Assembly: GCA_016181965.1 (NCBI GenBank)
Contig: JACOYH010000005.1
Span: 1 to 44,387, forward strand
Reading direction: 5' to 3'
DNA length: 44,387 nt
From: Candidatus Nealsoniibacteriota bacterium
GTDB lineage: Bacteria > Patescibacteriota > Minisyncoccia > Minisyncoccales > MHMH01
How positions within the stretch are numbered: the stretch's first letter is position 1; every line of letters begins with the position of its first letter. Made by a program: the position numbers and the translations under genes. The notes under the pieces are model-generated. The model had not been told where the DNA came from. It was given only the letters and a program-made list of their open reading frames with translations, and searched no databases. This document shows positions 1-7,308 of this stretch, in pieces.

Positions 1-531
1 ATACGGCTTGGCTCAGATGGAAGCTATATCTTTGGAGACAACGGCAACATGGGCATTGGCACCACGGGGCCAAGCCAAAAACTGGATGTGGCCGGATATG
101 TTAAAGGACAGAGCGGACTTTGTATCGGAGATAACTGCCGAACAAGCTGGCCTGGCGGCGACTTCTTTAGTCGGGCAGTTTCTGCTAGTGGTTACCAACA
201 ACCCGATGGTTCTTGGAACAATATGCCTTCGGGGAATCCCCAGTTTTCTTTTACCGCCCCGGTTGCCGGCGCAGTGCTAGTAATGGGTCAAATTAGAGCC
301 AGCAGGTGGGATTGCAGTGGGGGAAGCGGTAACTACATAGTGAAATCTCGCATTGCAGTCAATGGTTCAAGTCTTGGCGAGGTGGAACACTATGACGGAA
401 CGTACTGGAAACGCGCCCTTGTCAACGCAGGTCCTGTTACCATCGCCGCGCAAGCGTATCATTGGGATGCTCCCTGCGCTTATGCTAACAGTTTTAAAGG
501 CATATACCTTTTTATCCCGAGCCAACAATAA
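1..531 (+). CDS. Fibre-like modular surface protein, 5' end outside window
   Basis: The frame is open from the first base of the window, so the ATG in the ORF track is internal and the gene is truncated by the window edge. The visible part has a GIGTTGPSQKLDVAG repeat, a motif shared with phage tail-fibre and chaperone-dependent adhesin proteins and common in CPR surface proteins. A roughly 110-residue C-terminal beta-rich domain follows, with four cysteines and many Gly, Ser and aromatic residues. That domain resembles C1q/TNF-like or tail-fibre receptor-binding heads only in general character, and I do not recognise a family. The next gene has the same repeat with a different C-terminal domain, so the two look like paralogues with swapped heads. 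Likely exported and cell-surface; this is inference. Confidence 0.6.
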   Translation: MRLGSDGSYIFGDNGNMGIGTTGPSQKLDVAGYVKGQSGLCIGDNCRTSWPGGDFFSRAVSASGYQQPDGSWNNMPSGNPQFSFTAPVAGAVLVMGQIRASRWDCSGGSGNYIVKSRIAVNGSSLGEVEHYDGTYWKRALVNAGPVTIAAQAYHWDAPCAYANSFKGIYLFIPSQQ

Positions 532-602
532 CAGAGCGCTCAAGATTGTTTGCGGAGCTAATATCTTGACAGAATTTCTGAAATAATTATCCTTTGACAC
601 AA

Positions 603-1275
603 ATGCTTCTATCAAAGATTAAAAAGTTCTCTCTCTTATCTTTCTCTTTTTTGTTAGCCCTTAGCGTGTTTATGGGCATAGCGGTTGTTTATGCTTGGAC
701 AGAGCCATCACAAACCCCACCCAATGGCAATGTGGCAGCTCCGCTTAATATCGGCGCATCGAGCCAGCGGCAACGTCGGCATCGGGACAGCCAGTCCCGG
801 GGCAAAACTTGATATTTCCGGAACAGCAGGAACTGCGTTAAAAATTTCAAACGGTGGCGATTTGGTAATATCAGCTCAAGTTAGTGGCAGCGATACAACA
901 CTGTATAATGATACCGGGTCACTTAATATTAATACCGGATTGGCCGCACAAGGAAATATATCTGCCACTAACGGCTATATGGTGGGCTCTCCCACAGCTG
1001 GTGCAAAAATACAATCTGGTTATGGTAGCGGCTATACTTCTGAAAGCTGTGATGGTGGCTCCGGATACCATTCATACACCATTAACTTCCCCCAGGCATT
1101 TTCTACTATCCCCGTGGTTGTGATTTCCGCAAGAGGCGGGGGAGATAGATCCGTTTATGTGGCCAGCGTGCAGTCAGTCTCTTCAACTCGTTTTACTTTT
1201 CGCTATAGCACGAACGATTGTGGCCGTAACGAAGGAAGCTCGGGAGGCCTCTATTGGATTGCAATTGGACAATAG
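603..1275 (+). pseudogene. Signal-peptide fibre protein with H-type-lectin-like head, frameshifted
   Basis: The first frame encodes a clear signal peptide (KIKKF followed by a long hydrophobic stretch ending VVYA) and the CPR-typical start of mature fibre proteins, WTEPSQTPPNGNVAAPLNIG. It then runs out of frame just after IGASSQ. From about base 766 the +1-shifted frame continues with SGNVGIGTASPGAKLDISG and a C-terminal domain ending IPVVVISARGG...VSSTRFTFRY...YWIAIGQ, which resembles the H-type lectin fold. The two halves belong to one ancestral gene. The junction is abrupt, and the spacer usually present between SSQ and GNVGIG is missing, suggesting a deletion that broke the frame, or a sequencing or assembly error. 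A TTG codon at 594 is an alternative start; I prefer the ATG three codons later. No Shine-Dalgarno sequence is visible. Confidence 0.6.
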
Positions 1276-1280
1276 CATTG

Positions 1281-1309
1281 TTGACAAAATTATTGGCATA
1301 ATATAGTAT
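1281..1309 (+). promoter_or_regulatory. Promoter of rplJL
   Basis: A perfect TTGACA -35 box is followed after 17 bases by TAGTAT (4 of 6 to TATAAT). Transcription would start near base 1316, immediately at the 5' arm of the L10 leader helix, which supports both assignments. Confidence 0.75.
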
Positions 1310-1310
1310 T

Positions 1311-1393
1311 GAAATATCCATAGACAGTGGGCATTTAAGACCCGCCGAGGATTAAGTAACTTGTTTTGTCTGTGGATATTCCGCAGATTTTTT
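1311..1393 (+). promoter_or_regulatory. Ribosomal protein L10 leader (autoregulatory mRNA structure)
   Basis: Directly upstream of rplJ, the arm AATATCCATAGACAG can pair with TTGTCTGTGGATATT about 40 bases later (near-perfect, one G-U). Between them lies the diagnostic internal sequence GTGGGCATTTAAGACCCGCCGAGG, of which the CCGCCGAGG part matches the conserved kink-turn-containing core of the L10 leader family. L10 (with L12) is known to bind this RNA and repress its own operon. The 3' arm overlaps a terminator stem, so closing the leader helix and forming the terminator are mutually exclusive. Confidence 0.85.
1369..1393 (+). terminator. Attenuator terminator in the L10 leader
   Basis: The stem TCTGTGG / CCGCAGA (7 bp with one G-U) has a 5-base loop and is followed by six T residues. 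It lies 15 bases before the rplJ start and shares bases with the 3' arm of the leader's long helix, as expected for transcription attenuation. Confidence 0.75.
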
Positions 1394-1408
1394 GTTATAT
1401 AAACGCAT

Positions 1409-1930
1409 ATGCCATTAACTAAAGCGCAAAAAACAAAAATTATAGAAGAGTTAAAAGATAAAATTAACCGCCAAAAAGCAATCGCTTTTGGCGATATTAG
1501 CGGTGTAAAAGTAGCCGATCTGACCAAATTAAGGCACGCGATGCGAAATGAAGGCGGCGAAGTTAAGGTCGCCAAAAAAACCTTAATCACAAGGGTCTTA
1601 AGGGAGCATAATATTGATGCCAATTTAAAAAAGATGGATGGCGAGATTGCTCTGGGCATTGGCTATCAAGACGAAATCGCGCCCTTTAGGACTTTTTATG
1701 GCTTTGCCAAAACAAATGAAAATCTGAAACTGCTGGGTGGAATAATCGGTAAAGAAATTTTTGACCGGGAGAAAGCCCTAACCTTGGCGCAGCTGCCAAG
1801 CCGTCAGGAGCTCTTGGCAAAAATGGTCGGCAGTATTTCTTCACCGCTGTCGGGAATGGTTAACGTCTTGCACGGCAACCTGCGAAATTTGATTTATGCG
1901 TTATCGGCAATACAAAAGGTCAAAAGTTAA
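1409..1930 (+). CDS. rplJ: 50S ribosomal protein L10 (uL10)
   Basis: This is the base of the ribosomal stalk; it carries L7/L12 dimers and anchors them on 23S rRNA. The 173-residue length and the N-terminal pattern (LTKAQKTKIIEELKDKI...IAFGDISG, then RNEGGEVKVAKKTLITRVL) are typical of bacterial L10. The C-terminal helical stretch ending NVLHGNLRNLIYALSAI matches the L12-binding helix. The start is the only ATG placed correctly for the conserved N-terminus, and no Shine-Dalgarno sequence precedes it. It is followed after 21 bases by rplL. Regulation by the upstream L10 leader is expected. rplK-rplA, which often precede this pair, are not upstream here. Confidence 0.97.
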   Translation: MPLTKAQKTKIIEELKDKINRQKAIAFGDISGVKVADLTKLRHAMRNEGGEVKVAKKTLITRVLREHNIDANLKKMDGEIALGIGYQDEIAPFRTFYGFAKTNENLKLLGGIIGKEIFDREKALTLAQLPSRQELLAKMVGSISSPLSGMVNVLHGNLRNLIYALSAIQKVKS

Positions 1931-1951
1931 TATTAATTAAACAATAAATTT

Positions 1952-2356
1952 ATGGCAGAAGAAAAAATAATTAATGTTCCGGAGAAGTTCAAAAAACTCG
2001 TTCAGGAAATAGAGGCCCTTTCTGTGCTGGACTTGGCTGAATTAGTCAAAGTCCTGGAAGAAAAATTCGGCGTATCGGCTCAAGCGCCGGTAGCGATTGC
2101 CGCTCCCGCCGCAACTGCCGCGCCCGTTGAAGAAAAAACCTCTTTTAATATTGAATTGAAAGGAGTGGGCGACAAAAAAATCGAAGTGATTAAGGTAGTT
2201 CGCGACCTGACGGGCAAGGGCCTGAAAGAAGCAAAGGACTTGGTTGATGCCGCCGCCGCCGCGCCGCAAGTGGTAAAAGAGGGCGTCAAGAAAGAAGAGG
2301 CGGAAGAAATAAAAAAGAAGTTTGAAGCGGCTGGAGCCCAAGTAGAACTGAAATAA
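1952..2356 (+). CDS. rplL: 50S ribosomal protein L7/L12 (bL12)
   Basis: Multi-copy stalk protein that recruits and stimulates translational GTPases. At 134 residues it shows an N-terminal dimerisation helix pair ([19 protein letters not shown]), an Ala/Pro-rich hinge and the globular C-terminal domain. The latter carries the signature [24 protein letters not shown] and the C-terminal [20 protein letters not shown]. It is co-transcribed with rplJ. The stop codon directly abuts the stop codon of the convergent downstream gene with no bases between them, so no dedicated terminator fits there. Confidence 0.98.
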   Translation: MAEEKIINVPEKFKKLVQEIEALSVLDLAELVKVLEEKFGVSAQAPVAIAAPAATAAPVEEKTSFNIELKGVGDKKIEVIKVVRDLTGKGLKEAKDLVDAAAAAPQVVKEGVKKEEAEEIKKKFEAAGAQVELK

Positions 2357-3226
2357 TTATTTCTTAAAAAAAATAAAAGATAAGGCCAAGAGCAGGATTA
2401 GAAATGCGACCAACAAAATTTGTTTCGGTTTCCAGCTTATTATCCTTGGTTGCGGTGGTTGTGGTATTTTTACTGCCCGCAGGGATTTCATCAATAATTC
2501 TCTAAAACTAAACATAGGAAGCTCTTTCCGAAACGTCAGGGCGCGTTTTGGTTGCGTATTTTGAGATACAAGCATAAGCAAACAAATGCCTGAAATTTCG
2601 GCAAACAATGCCTTATTAATGCTAATTATTTCCTTCAATCCCTTTTCATCTTTAGTCGCGTCTAACTGTTTCAGGAAATTGCCATTTTGAGAAATGACCG
2701 AAAAAGCTTCTTCAGTGAGAACCAATAATTTATCGGCTGGGGCAAGTTTACCGGAAGCAATATTGCCAAAAACTTTCAAAGAATAGGTCTGATCCGATTG
2801 CGTCTCAAGATTTTCGCCAATATCCAAGAAATCACCCCGTCGAATTAAAACTATCTTAATGTTGCCGGTTTTTGTGAAATTGATGGCAAAATCATTATAA
2901 TTAATCAAAGCAAAATTAAGATTACCAAGCCATCCGACATTTCCCCTTTTTGCTTCTTCGTCAAGAAAATCATTCGCTTTTTTCAGGGCCATCGTTAAAT
3001 TTTTCTCCGGGGTATTTTTCAACTGCGAGCTATAATATTCGTCTTTCATTACGCCGGCAAACTCTGAAAGAAATCGCGGATTCCTCAATAATTGTTTTTC
3101 GAGCTCACCGGCCATATACAAATTCCCGAGCCGTTTTTCGTAAAGATTTTCCGGCTCATAAATAAATGTGTCAAAAACACGATCTTTAGCGGACTTGGGA
3201 TTAAAATGTAGCTCAAAAATTTGCAT
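2357..3226 (-). CDS. Tail-anchored protein of unknown function, possible PP2C-like fold
   Basis: A 289-residue protein with a large cytoplasmic domain and a single C-terminal membrane helix (ILLVAFLILLLALSFIFF) followed by two lysines, i.e. a tail-anchored topology. Segments such as LYMAGEL, KIVLIRRGDFLDIGENL and LLVLTEEAF are arranged like strands of PP2C-type phosphatases, but the metal-binding aspartates of that family are not evident, so it would be a degenerate member if related. I cannot assign a function. It is the last gene of a minus-strand run starting with the 150-residue unknown gene, then fmt and efp, and begins two bases after efp ends. Confidence 0.7.
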   Translation of the reverse strand: MQIFELHFNPKSAKDRVFDTFIYEPENLYEKRLGNLYMAGELEKQLLRNPRFLSEFAGVMKDEYYSSQLKNTPEKNLTMALKKANDFLDEEAKRGNVGWLGNLNFALINYNDFAINFTKTGNIKIVLIRRGDFLDIGENLETQSDQTYSLKVFGNIASGKLAPADKLLVLTEEAFSVISQNGNFLKQLDATKDEKGLKEIISINKALFAEISGICLLMLVSQNTQPKRALTFRKELPMFSFRELLMKSLRAVKIPQPPQPRIISWKPKQILLVAFLILLLALSFIFFKK

Positions 3227-3228
3227 AC

Positions 3229-3792
3229 TTATTCCGCTCGTCTTACATATTCTTCTGTTTCCGTGTTGATTTCAACAATATCGCCCTCTTCAATAAACAA
3301 GGGAACGCCAATTTGGGCGCCGGTCTCTAAAACAACGGTTTTGGTGCCGCCCTGCGCCCTATCGCCCCGCACCCCCGGCGGCGCTTCGGTTACTTTTAAC
3401 TGAACTTTAATGGGAACAGAAATATTAATGATTTTTCCCCCAAAGACCTCGGCTCTGACTTCCTGGCCGGCTTTGAGAAATCTAACTGCAGGCCCAATCT
3501 GTTCCCGGCTTAATTCAAATCTTTTTGAAGAGTTCTTTTCTTCCGCGAAAATATATCTATCGCGATGGGCGTAAATAAATTTGGCGGAAAAAGTAGACAA
3601 TTCGGCTTCTTCAAATGTATTGCCCTGGTGAAAGTTTCTGTCAAAAACACTACCCGTTATGAGGTTGCGTATTTTGGTTTGAATCACTACTCGGCGCTGG
3701 GCTTTTTTTAGGGGATTGGCTTCCAAAACCTCGTAGGGCTCGCCTTCGAATATAAACTGAATTCCTTTTTTTAGGTCTGTATAGTTGAGCAT
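3229..3792 (-). CDS. efp: Translation elongation factor P
   Basis: Rescues ribosomes stalled at polyproline stretches by entering the E site. The 187-residue length and three-domain layout are standard: KOW-like domain I (residues 1-65), domain II with the FIYAHRDRYIF segment, and a C-terminal OB domain. The last carries the family signature VTEAPPGVRGDRAQGGTKTV and ends VGVP-like/VEINTETEEYVRRA. The domain I loop that points at the peptidyl-transferase centre reads NPLKKAQ, not the PGKGQ of E. coli, so it does not look like a substrate for the beta-lysylation system. It starts one base after fmt ends; no Shine-Dalgarno sequence is seen. Confidence 0.97.
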   Translation of the reverse strand: MLNYTDLKKGIQFIFEGEPYEVLEANPLKKAQRRVVIQTKIRNLITGSVFDRNFHQGNTFEEAELSTFSAKFIYAHRDRYIFAEEKNSSKRFELSREQIGPAVRFLKAGQEVRAEVFGGKIINISVPIKVQLKVTEAPPGVRGDRAQGGTKTVVLETGAQIGVPLFIEEGDIVEINTETEEYVRRAE

Positions 3793-3793
3793 A

Positions 3794-4771
3794 TTATTTC
3801 TTTAATATTACACCTATAAAATCCGCGTGGCCAGCGAGGAAATCTCGGGGATCAGCGGGTTTTTTTCCTTCAATTTGTAATTTTAAGATATTCAGCTGGC
3901 CCCGCCCCGTCTGAACGGCTAATTCTTTTACCTTGGTTGGCAAGACCTCGCCGTTTTTTTTCTGAACGGTTTTGCCTTTTGTAACTTCGGCTGCTAATAT
4001 CTTGACATAAATGCGTCTTGTTTCCGCTAAACTTTTCTTGCCTTTTACTTTAAATATTTTCTTTTCCCAAAAAGTGTATGTTCCCGGCCATGGGTTAAAG
4101 GCCCTAACCTGCCTCTCAATTTCTTCGGCTGGTTTTGCCCAGTCAATCAAACCGCTCTCTTTTTTAATAATAGTCGTATAGGTGGCCTCGGTTTCATTTT
4201 GGCGCTGTGCCTTAATTCCTCCATTCACCCAATCGGGTATGATATCCACTAATAGTTCTCCGCCCAAGCGGGCGAGTCGGTCGTGCAATTCGGGAAAGTT
4301 TTCGTTGGAGCCGATAACTGTTTTTTTCTGGGCAACAATCGGCCCGTGATCCATTATTGCGTCCATTAATATTATAGTTACGCCGGTCTCTTTGCCGCCG
4401 CTTAAAATAGCATGTTGCACTGGCGAAGCGCCTCGATATTTCGGCAAAAGCGATGGATGAACGTTTAAACAGCCGAATTGCGGAATGTCTAAAATTTCTT
4501 GCGGTAATATTTGGCCATAGGCGGCAGTAACTATTAAGTCCGGTTTCGCGTTCCTGATTTCTGTTTCAATATGCCTCACTCGCTCTGGTTGGTTTATTTT
4601 AAATTCATAATGTCCGGCTGTGATTTTCACGGGCGGGGGAGTAACGATTTGTTTTCTGCCGGATGGCTTGTCGGGAGCCGTAATCACGAGCGCCGGCGAA
4701 TAGCCGCTGTTTGCCATTTTTTCCAGAATAATCGACCCGAATTTTGATGTGCCAAGAAATATAATTTTCAT
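3794..4771 (-). CDS. fmt: Methionyl-tRNA formyltransferase
   Basis: Transfers a formyl group from 10-formyl-tetrahydrofolate to initiator Met-tRNA. The N-terminal domain has the catalytic signature NVHPSLLPKYRGASPV (Asn103, His105) and the aspartate in DAIMDHGPI (Asp141), as in formyltransferases. The C-terminal tRNA-binding beta-barrel is present, with RQVRAFNPWPGTYTFWE. The 325-residue length is usual for the family. It lies between an unknown small gene and efp with gaps of only a few bases, so it is likely co-transcribed with them. There is no def (deformylase) next to it, although the two are often neighbours. Confidence 0.97.
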   Translation of the reverse strand: MKIIFLGTSKFGSIILEKMANSGYSPALVITAPDKPSGRKQIVTPPPVKITAGHYEFKINQPERVRHIETEIRNAKPDLIVTAAYGQILPQEILDIPQFGCLNVHPSLLPKYRGASPVQHAILSGGKETGVTIILMDAIMDHGPIVAQKKTVIGSNENFPELHDRLARLGGELLVDIIPDWVNGGIKAQRQNETEATYTTIIKKESGLIDWAKPAEEIERQVRAFNPWPGTYTFWEKKIFKVKGKKSLAETRRIYVKILAAEVTKGKTVQKKNGEVLPTKVKELAVQTGRGQLNILKLQIEGKKPADPRDFLAGHADFIGVILKK

Positions 4772-4775
4772 TAAA

Positions 4776-5228
4776 TTATTTCACAATTTTCCATTCAATT
4801 TCGGAGTCCTTATCGGCAAATTCCAGCCACGAACCGTTTTCGTCAATAACATACCATTTCCGCTTTATTTCAGACCAAACCATCGGGTTGCCGCGGTAGA
4901 ATGGTTTTTTCACAACCTCTTTGGGCTTTAGCCGCCCCAGCTCCAGCCATTTCTTAAAGACCGTTTCAATGGCGTAATCAAGGCACCGCGAATTGGCCCA
5001 TTCTGCCACCACGTTAATGGCCTCTTTGGCTTTTTGAACGGAGCCGGCGAGTTCCAGTAATTGCTTTGCGGGGCGGGTGTATCTGGAATAAATTATTTTC
5101 TTTTTCTTTGCGTCTTCCTTTACTTGTTCCAAGGCCAGCCCCTTGGTCTGAAAATAGTAGTTTACAATTTCCTGGATTTCCGTCTCAACTTGCGCCTCAT
5201 TTTGCTCTTTATTTTTAGTCCTCGGCAT
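4776..5228 (-). CDS. Unknown 150-residue charged protein
   Basis: No family recognised. The protein is rich in Lys and Glu and mostly helical in the first two thirds, where VNYYFQTKGL and VVAEWANSRCLDYAIETVFKKW stand out. It ends with a short beta-like section rich in Trp (VWSEIKRKWYVID, WLEF, IEWKIVK). There is no signal peptide or membrane segment, so it is probably cytoplasmic. It is first in the minus-strand run leading to fmt and efp; a TAAAAT hexamer lies six bases before the ATG and could be a -10 box giving a very short leader. The link to fmt hints at a translation-related role, but this is only context. Confidence 0.75.
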   Translation of the reverse strand: MPRTKNKEQNEAQVETEIQEIVNYYFQTKGLALEQVKEDAKKKKIIYSRYTRPAKQLLELAGSVQKAKEAINVVAEWANSRCLDYAIETVFKKWLELGRLKPKEVVKKPFYRGNPMVWSEIKRKWYVIDENGSWLEFADKDSEIEWKIVK

Positions 5229-5421
5229 TGTTCTATTTTAGCAGAATCCAGCCAAAAATCCACCCGGATATACACCGGTGCCGCCGGTGTACCAACCGGT
5301 GTAACAACTTTACTAAAAATTATCGTAAAGTATAGCCATGGCTTGAGTTGAGCGATGATTTTAGCTTCAGTTTAAATAGACAACGAAATGTCGGACATCA
5401 TATTGGCGGTGAGCTTTTATT
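5229..5421. other. Divergent intergenic region
   Basis: About 190 bases separate the divergent fmt run and the thpR-murC pair, so both promoters should lie here. Visible features are a 21-nt palindrome (annotated separately), a further half-copy of its arm (ACCGGTGTA) eight bases on, and a small ATGTC-G-GACAT inverted repeat about 35 bases before thpR. No consensus promoter pair is obvious for either side. Confidence 0.5.
5271..5291. repeat. 21-nt palindrome, intergenic
   Basis: TACACCGG and CCGGTGTA form perfect 8-bp arms around the 5-base loop TGCCG. The dimensions (8+5+8) are the same as the palindrome inside murD at 18950, although the sequence differs. An extra half-arm, ACCGGTGTA, follows closely. 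It lies in the divergent promoter region, so an operator role is the alternative to a REP-like element. Confidence 0.6.
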
Positions 5422-5991
5422 ATGTTAGAATTGGATAATAAAAATTATATGAAGCATCGGATTTTTATCGCTATTAACTTACCGGATGATATCAAGATGG
5501 AACTGGCAAACTATAGGGGCAAATGGCCAGAGATCCCGGCAAGGTGGACAAAAGCGGATAATTTGCATATTACATTGGAGTTTTTGGGATATATCGGCGA
5601 TGAGGATTTACCGGATATTTTGGAGAAAGTCGGTGAAATCGCTTCGCGTCATTCGTCTTTTGAAATAATGCTCAATAACATATCTTATGGTCCTCCCGGA
5701 AAAATGCCGCCTCGAATGATCTGGGCGATTGGAGAGAAATCCGAGGCCTTCGTAAACCTGAGGGCGGATCTGCAGGAATCGCTCGTTGCCGAGTCAAAAC
5801 CGGGCGCTCCTCATATTACGCTCGCCAGAATTCGGGTTTGGGATTTTAGAAAAATAGAGCCGGAAGAGAGGCCGGAAGTCAATGAAGACATTTCGTATAC
5901 TTTTAACGTTGACGCGATAGAACTGATGGAAAGCAAACTAAAAAGAGGCAGTCCCGAATATATAATTTTAGAATCGTATCCACTACAATGA
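5422..5991 (+). CDS. thpR: RNA 2',3'-cyclic phosphodiesterase (2H family)
   Basis: Member of the LigT/ThpR two-histidine phosphoesterases, which open 2',3'-cyclic phosphates at RNA ends. Both catalytic tetrapeptides are present: HITL at residues 49-52 and HITL at 131-134. The N-terminal strand HRIFIAINLP and the FLGYIG segment after the first motif are typical. Family members usually begin right at that strand, so the ATG at 5449 is a plausible alternative. I kept the upstream ATG because GGTGAG lies at a suitable Shine-Dalgarno distance from it. The stop overlaps the murC start as ATGA, implying translational coupling with a cell-wall enzyme; the functional reason is not clear. Confidence 0.9.
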   Translation: MLELDNKNYMKHRIFIAINLPDDIKMELANYRGKWPEIPARWTKADNLHITLEFLGYIGDEDLPDILEKVGEIASRHSSFEIMLNNISYGPPGKMPPRMIWAIGEKSEAFVNLRADLQESLVAESKPGAPHITLARIRVWDFRKIEPEERPEVNEDISYTFNVDAIELMESKLKRGSPEYIILESYPLQ

Positions 5992-7280
5992 GAGTACATT
6001 TTATTGGTATAGGCGGAATAGGGGTATCTGCTTTGGCGCAATATTATTTAGCAAAGGGCCACGATGTTTCGGGGTGTGATTTGGTTCGCTCGGAAATAAC
6101 CGACGCGTTAAAAAAGAAAGGCGCTAAAATCACTATAGGCAAAAATACCGCGAGAAAAGACGCCAACCTTACAATTTACAGCCCTGCCGTGCCCCAAAAC
6201 GGTCGAGAACGGTTCTCGACCGCGATGATGGGGTATCCGCAGGCGCTAGGCAAGCTGACCAAAGAATACTTTACAATTGCCGTAGCCGGAACTCATGGAA
6301 AAAGCACGACAACAGCTATGCTCTCTTTGATTTTAACCAAAGCCGGCTTAAATCCATTCGTCATAATCGGCACTAAGCTCAAAGAGTTCGGGAACACTAA
6401 CTTTAGAGCCGGTGGCAAACCTATCCGCAATTTTGCGAAAACGCTTCTCTGCGGGAAAAACGTTCTCGTTATTGAGGCGGATGAACATTTTGCTTCTTTT
6501 TTGCATTACTGGCCGCAAATCATTGTCATAACCAATATTGAAGCAGACCATTTAGATTATTATAAAAATCTAAAAAATGTTCAAAATGCCTTCGATAAAT
6601 TTATCAAACACCTTCCGGGGGAAGGAAAGTTGATTGATTTACGAAACCAATCAAAATTGATGGGTTTCGTAAATCAATCAATCGATGTGGAGAAACTTAG
6701 AAAAATCTTAAAAGTGCCCGGAGAGCATAATATTCTTAATGCCCTTGCGGCCTTAACGGCTGCTCGGGCTTTAAAAATACCCGACAAAGTTTCGTTTAAA
6801 GCGCTGTCGGAATACCGGGGCGCTTGGCGGCGCTTCGAGGTCAAAAAGGCAAAAGCGGGGAACGTTGATTTTACGTTGGTTTCCGACTACGGCCATCATC
6901 CAACAGAAGTAAAAGTTACTCTAAACGCAATGGAAGAAAAATGGCCGAAAAATAAAATCTGGTGCATTTTTCAGCCCCACCAATATCAACGGACACACTA
7001 TTTATTCAATGATTTTGTAAAGACATTCCGGGAAGCATCAATAGACCGAATTATCATAACCGATATTTACGACGTGGCAGGCCGGGAAAATAAAAAATTT
7101 AAGAATACGGTAAGTTCTGAAAAATTGGTGCGAAAAATTAACTCGCCAAAAATTATATATCTGCCAAAAAATGATATTTTAGGGTATTTGTCAAAGAATT
7201 TGCCAAACAAAACAATTTTGGCCGTGATGGGAGCCGGAGATATTTACGGCTTGACAAAAGAATTTAGTTATGGCATGTAA
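5988..7280 (+). CDS. murC: UDP-N-acetylmuramate--L-alanine ligase
   Basis: Adds L-Ala to UDP-MurNAc, the first step of stem-peptide assembly. It has the N-terminal UDP-binding Rossmann motif (HFIGIGGIGVSALA), the Mur ligase ATP loop GTHGKSTTT (about residues 101-109), the central VIEADEHFASFLHY and ITNIEADHLDYY segments, and the C-terminal DYGHHPTEV. The 430-residue length is slightly short. Two sections normally variable in the family contain perfect inverted repeats, one encoding GRERFST and one encoding DLRNQSKLMGFVNQS; they look like small in-frame insertions or replacements. It is coupled to thpR by an ATGA overlap and lies 9 kb from the main mur cluster. Confidence 0.96.
   Translation: MRVHFIGIGGIGVSALAQYYLAKGHDVSGCDLVRSEITDALKKKGAKITIGKNTARKDANLTIYSPAVPQNGRERFSTAMMGYPQALGKLTKEYFTIAVAGTHGKSTTTAMLSLILTKAGLNPFVIIGTKLKEFGNTNFRAGGKPIRNFAKTLLCGKNVLVIEADEHFASFLHYWPQIIVITNIEADHLDYYKNLKNVQNAFDKFIKHLPGEGKLIDLRNQSKLMGFVNQSIDVEKLRKILKVPGEHNILNALAALTAARALKIPDKVSFKALSEYRGAWRRFEVKKAKAGNVDFTLVSDYGHHPTEVKVTLNAMEEKWPKNKIWCIFQPHQYQRTHYLFNDFVKTFREASIDRIIITDIYDVAGRENKKFKNTVSSEKLVRKINSPKIIYLPKNDILGYLSKNLPNKTILAVMGAGDIYGLTKEFSYGM
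6200..6222. repeat. 23-nt palindrome inside murC
   Basis: Perfect 11-bp arms (CGGTCGAGAAC / GTTCTCGACCG) lie around a single central G. The layout matches the REP copies around the RAYT gene, which have 10-bp arms and one central G, with a different sequence. It is translated as part of a MurC surface-loop region. Confidence 0.8.
6630..6681. repeat. 19-bp inverted repeat inside murC
   Basis: The arms TTGATTGATTTACGAAACC and its exact reverse complement flank a 14-base loop that itself contains ATCAA/TTGAT. The mRNA could fold into one long hairpin. The arm shares GATTTACGAAA with the murD palindrome at 19745. Confidence 0.85.
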
Positions 7281-7308
7281 GAAGTATTAACAATCTTAGG
7301 GGGGGTTT

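Noticed and set aside
2250-2270. GCC-rich simple repeat in rplL
   Set aside because: Codes for an alanine run in the L12 C-terminal domain; no sign of a repeat element.
2042-2341. Antisense ORF over rplL, rich in Gly and Phe
   Set aside because: Mirror image of L12 codons in an alanine/lysine-rich gene.
5061-5351. 96-residue plus-strand ORF before thpR
   Set aside because: Antisense to the 150-residue unknown gene and running into intergenic sequence; no coding character.
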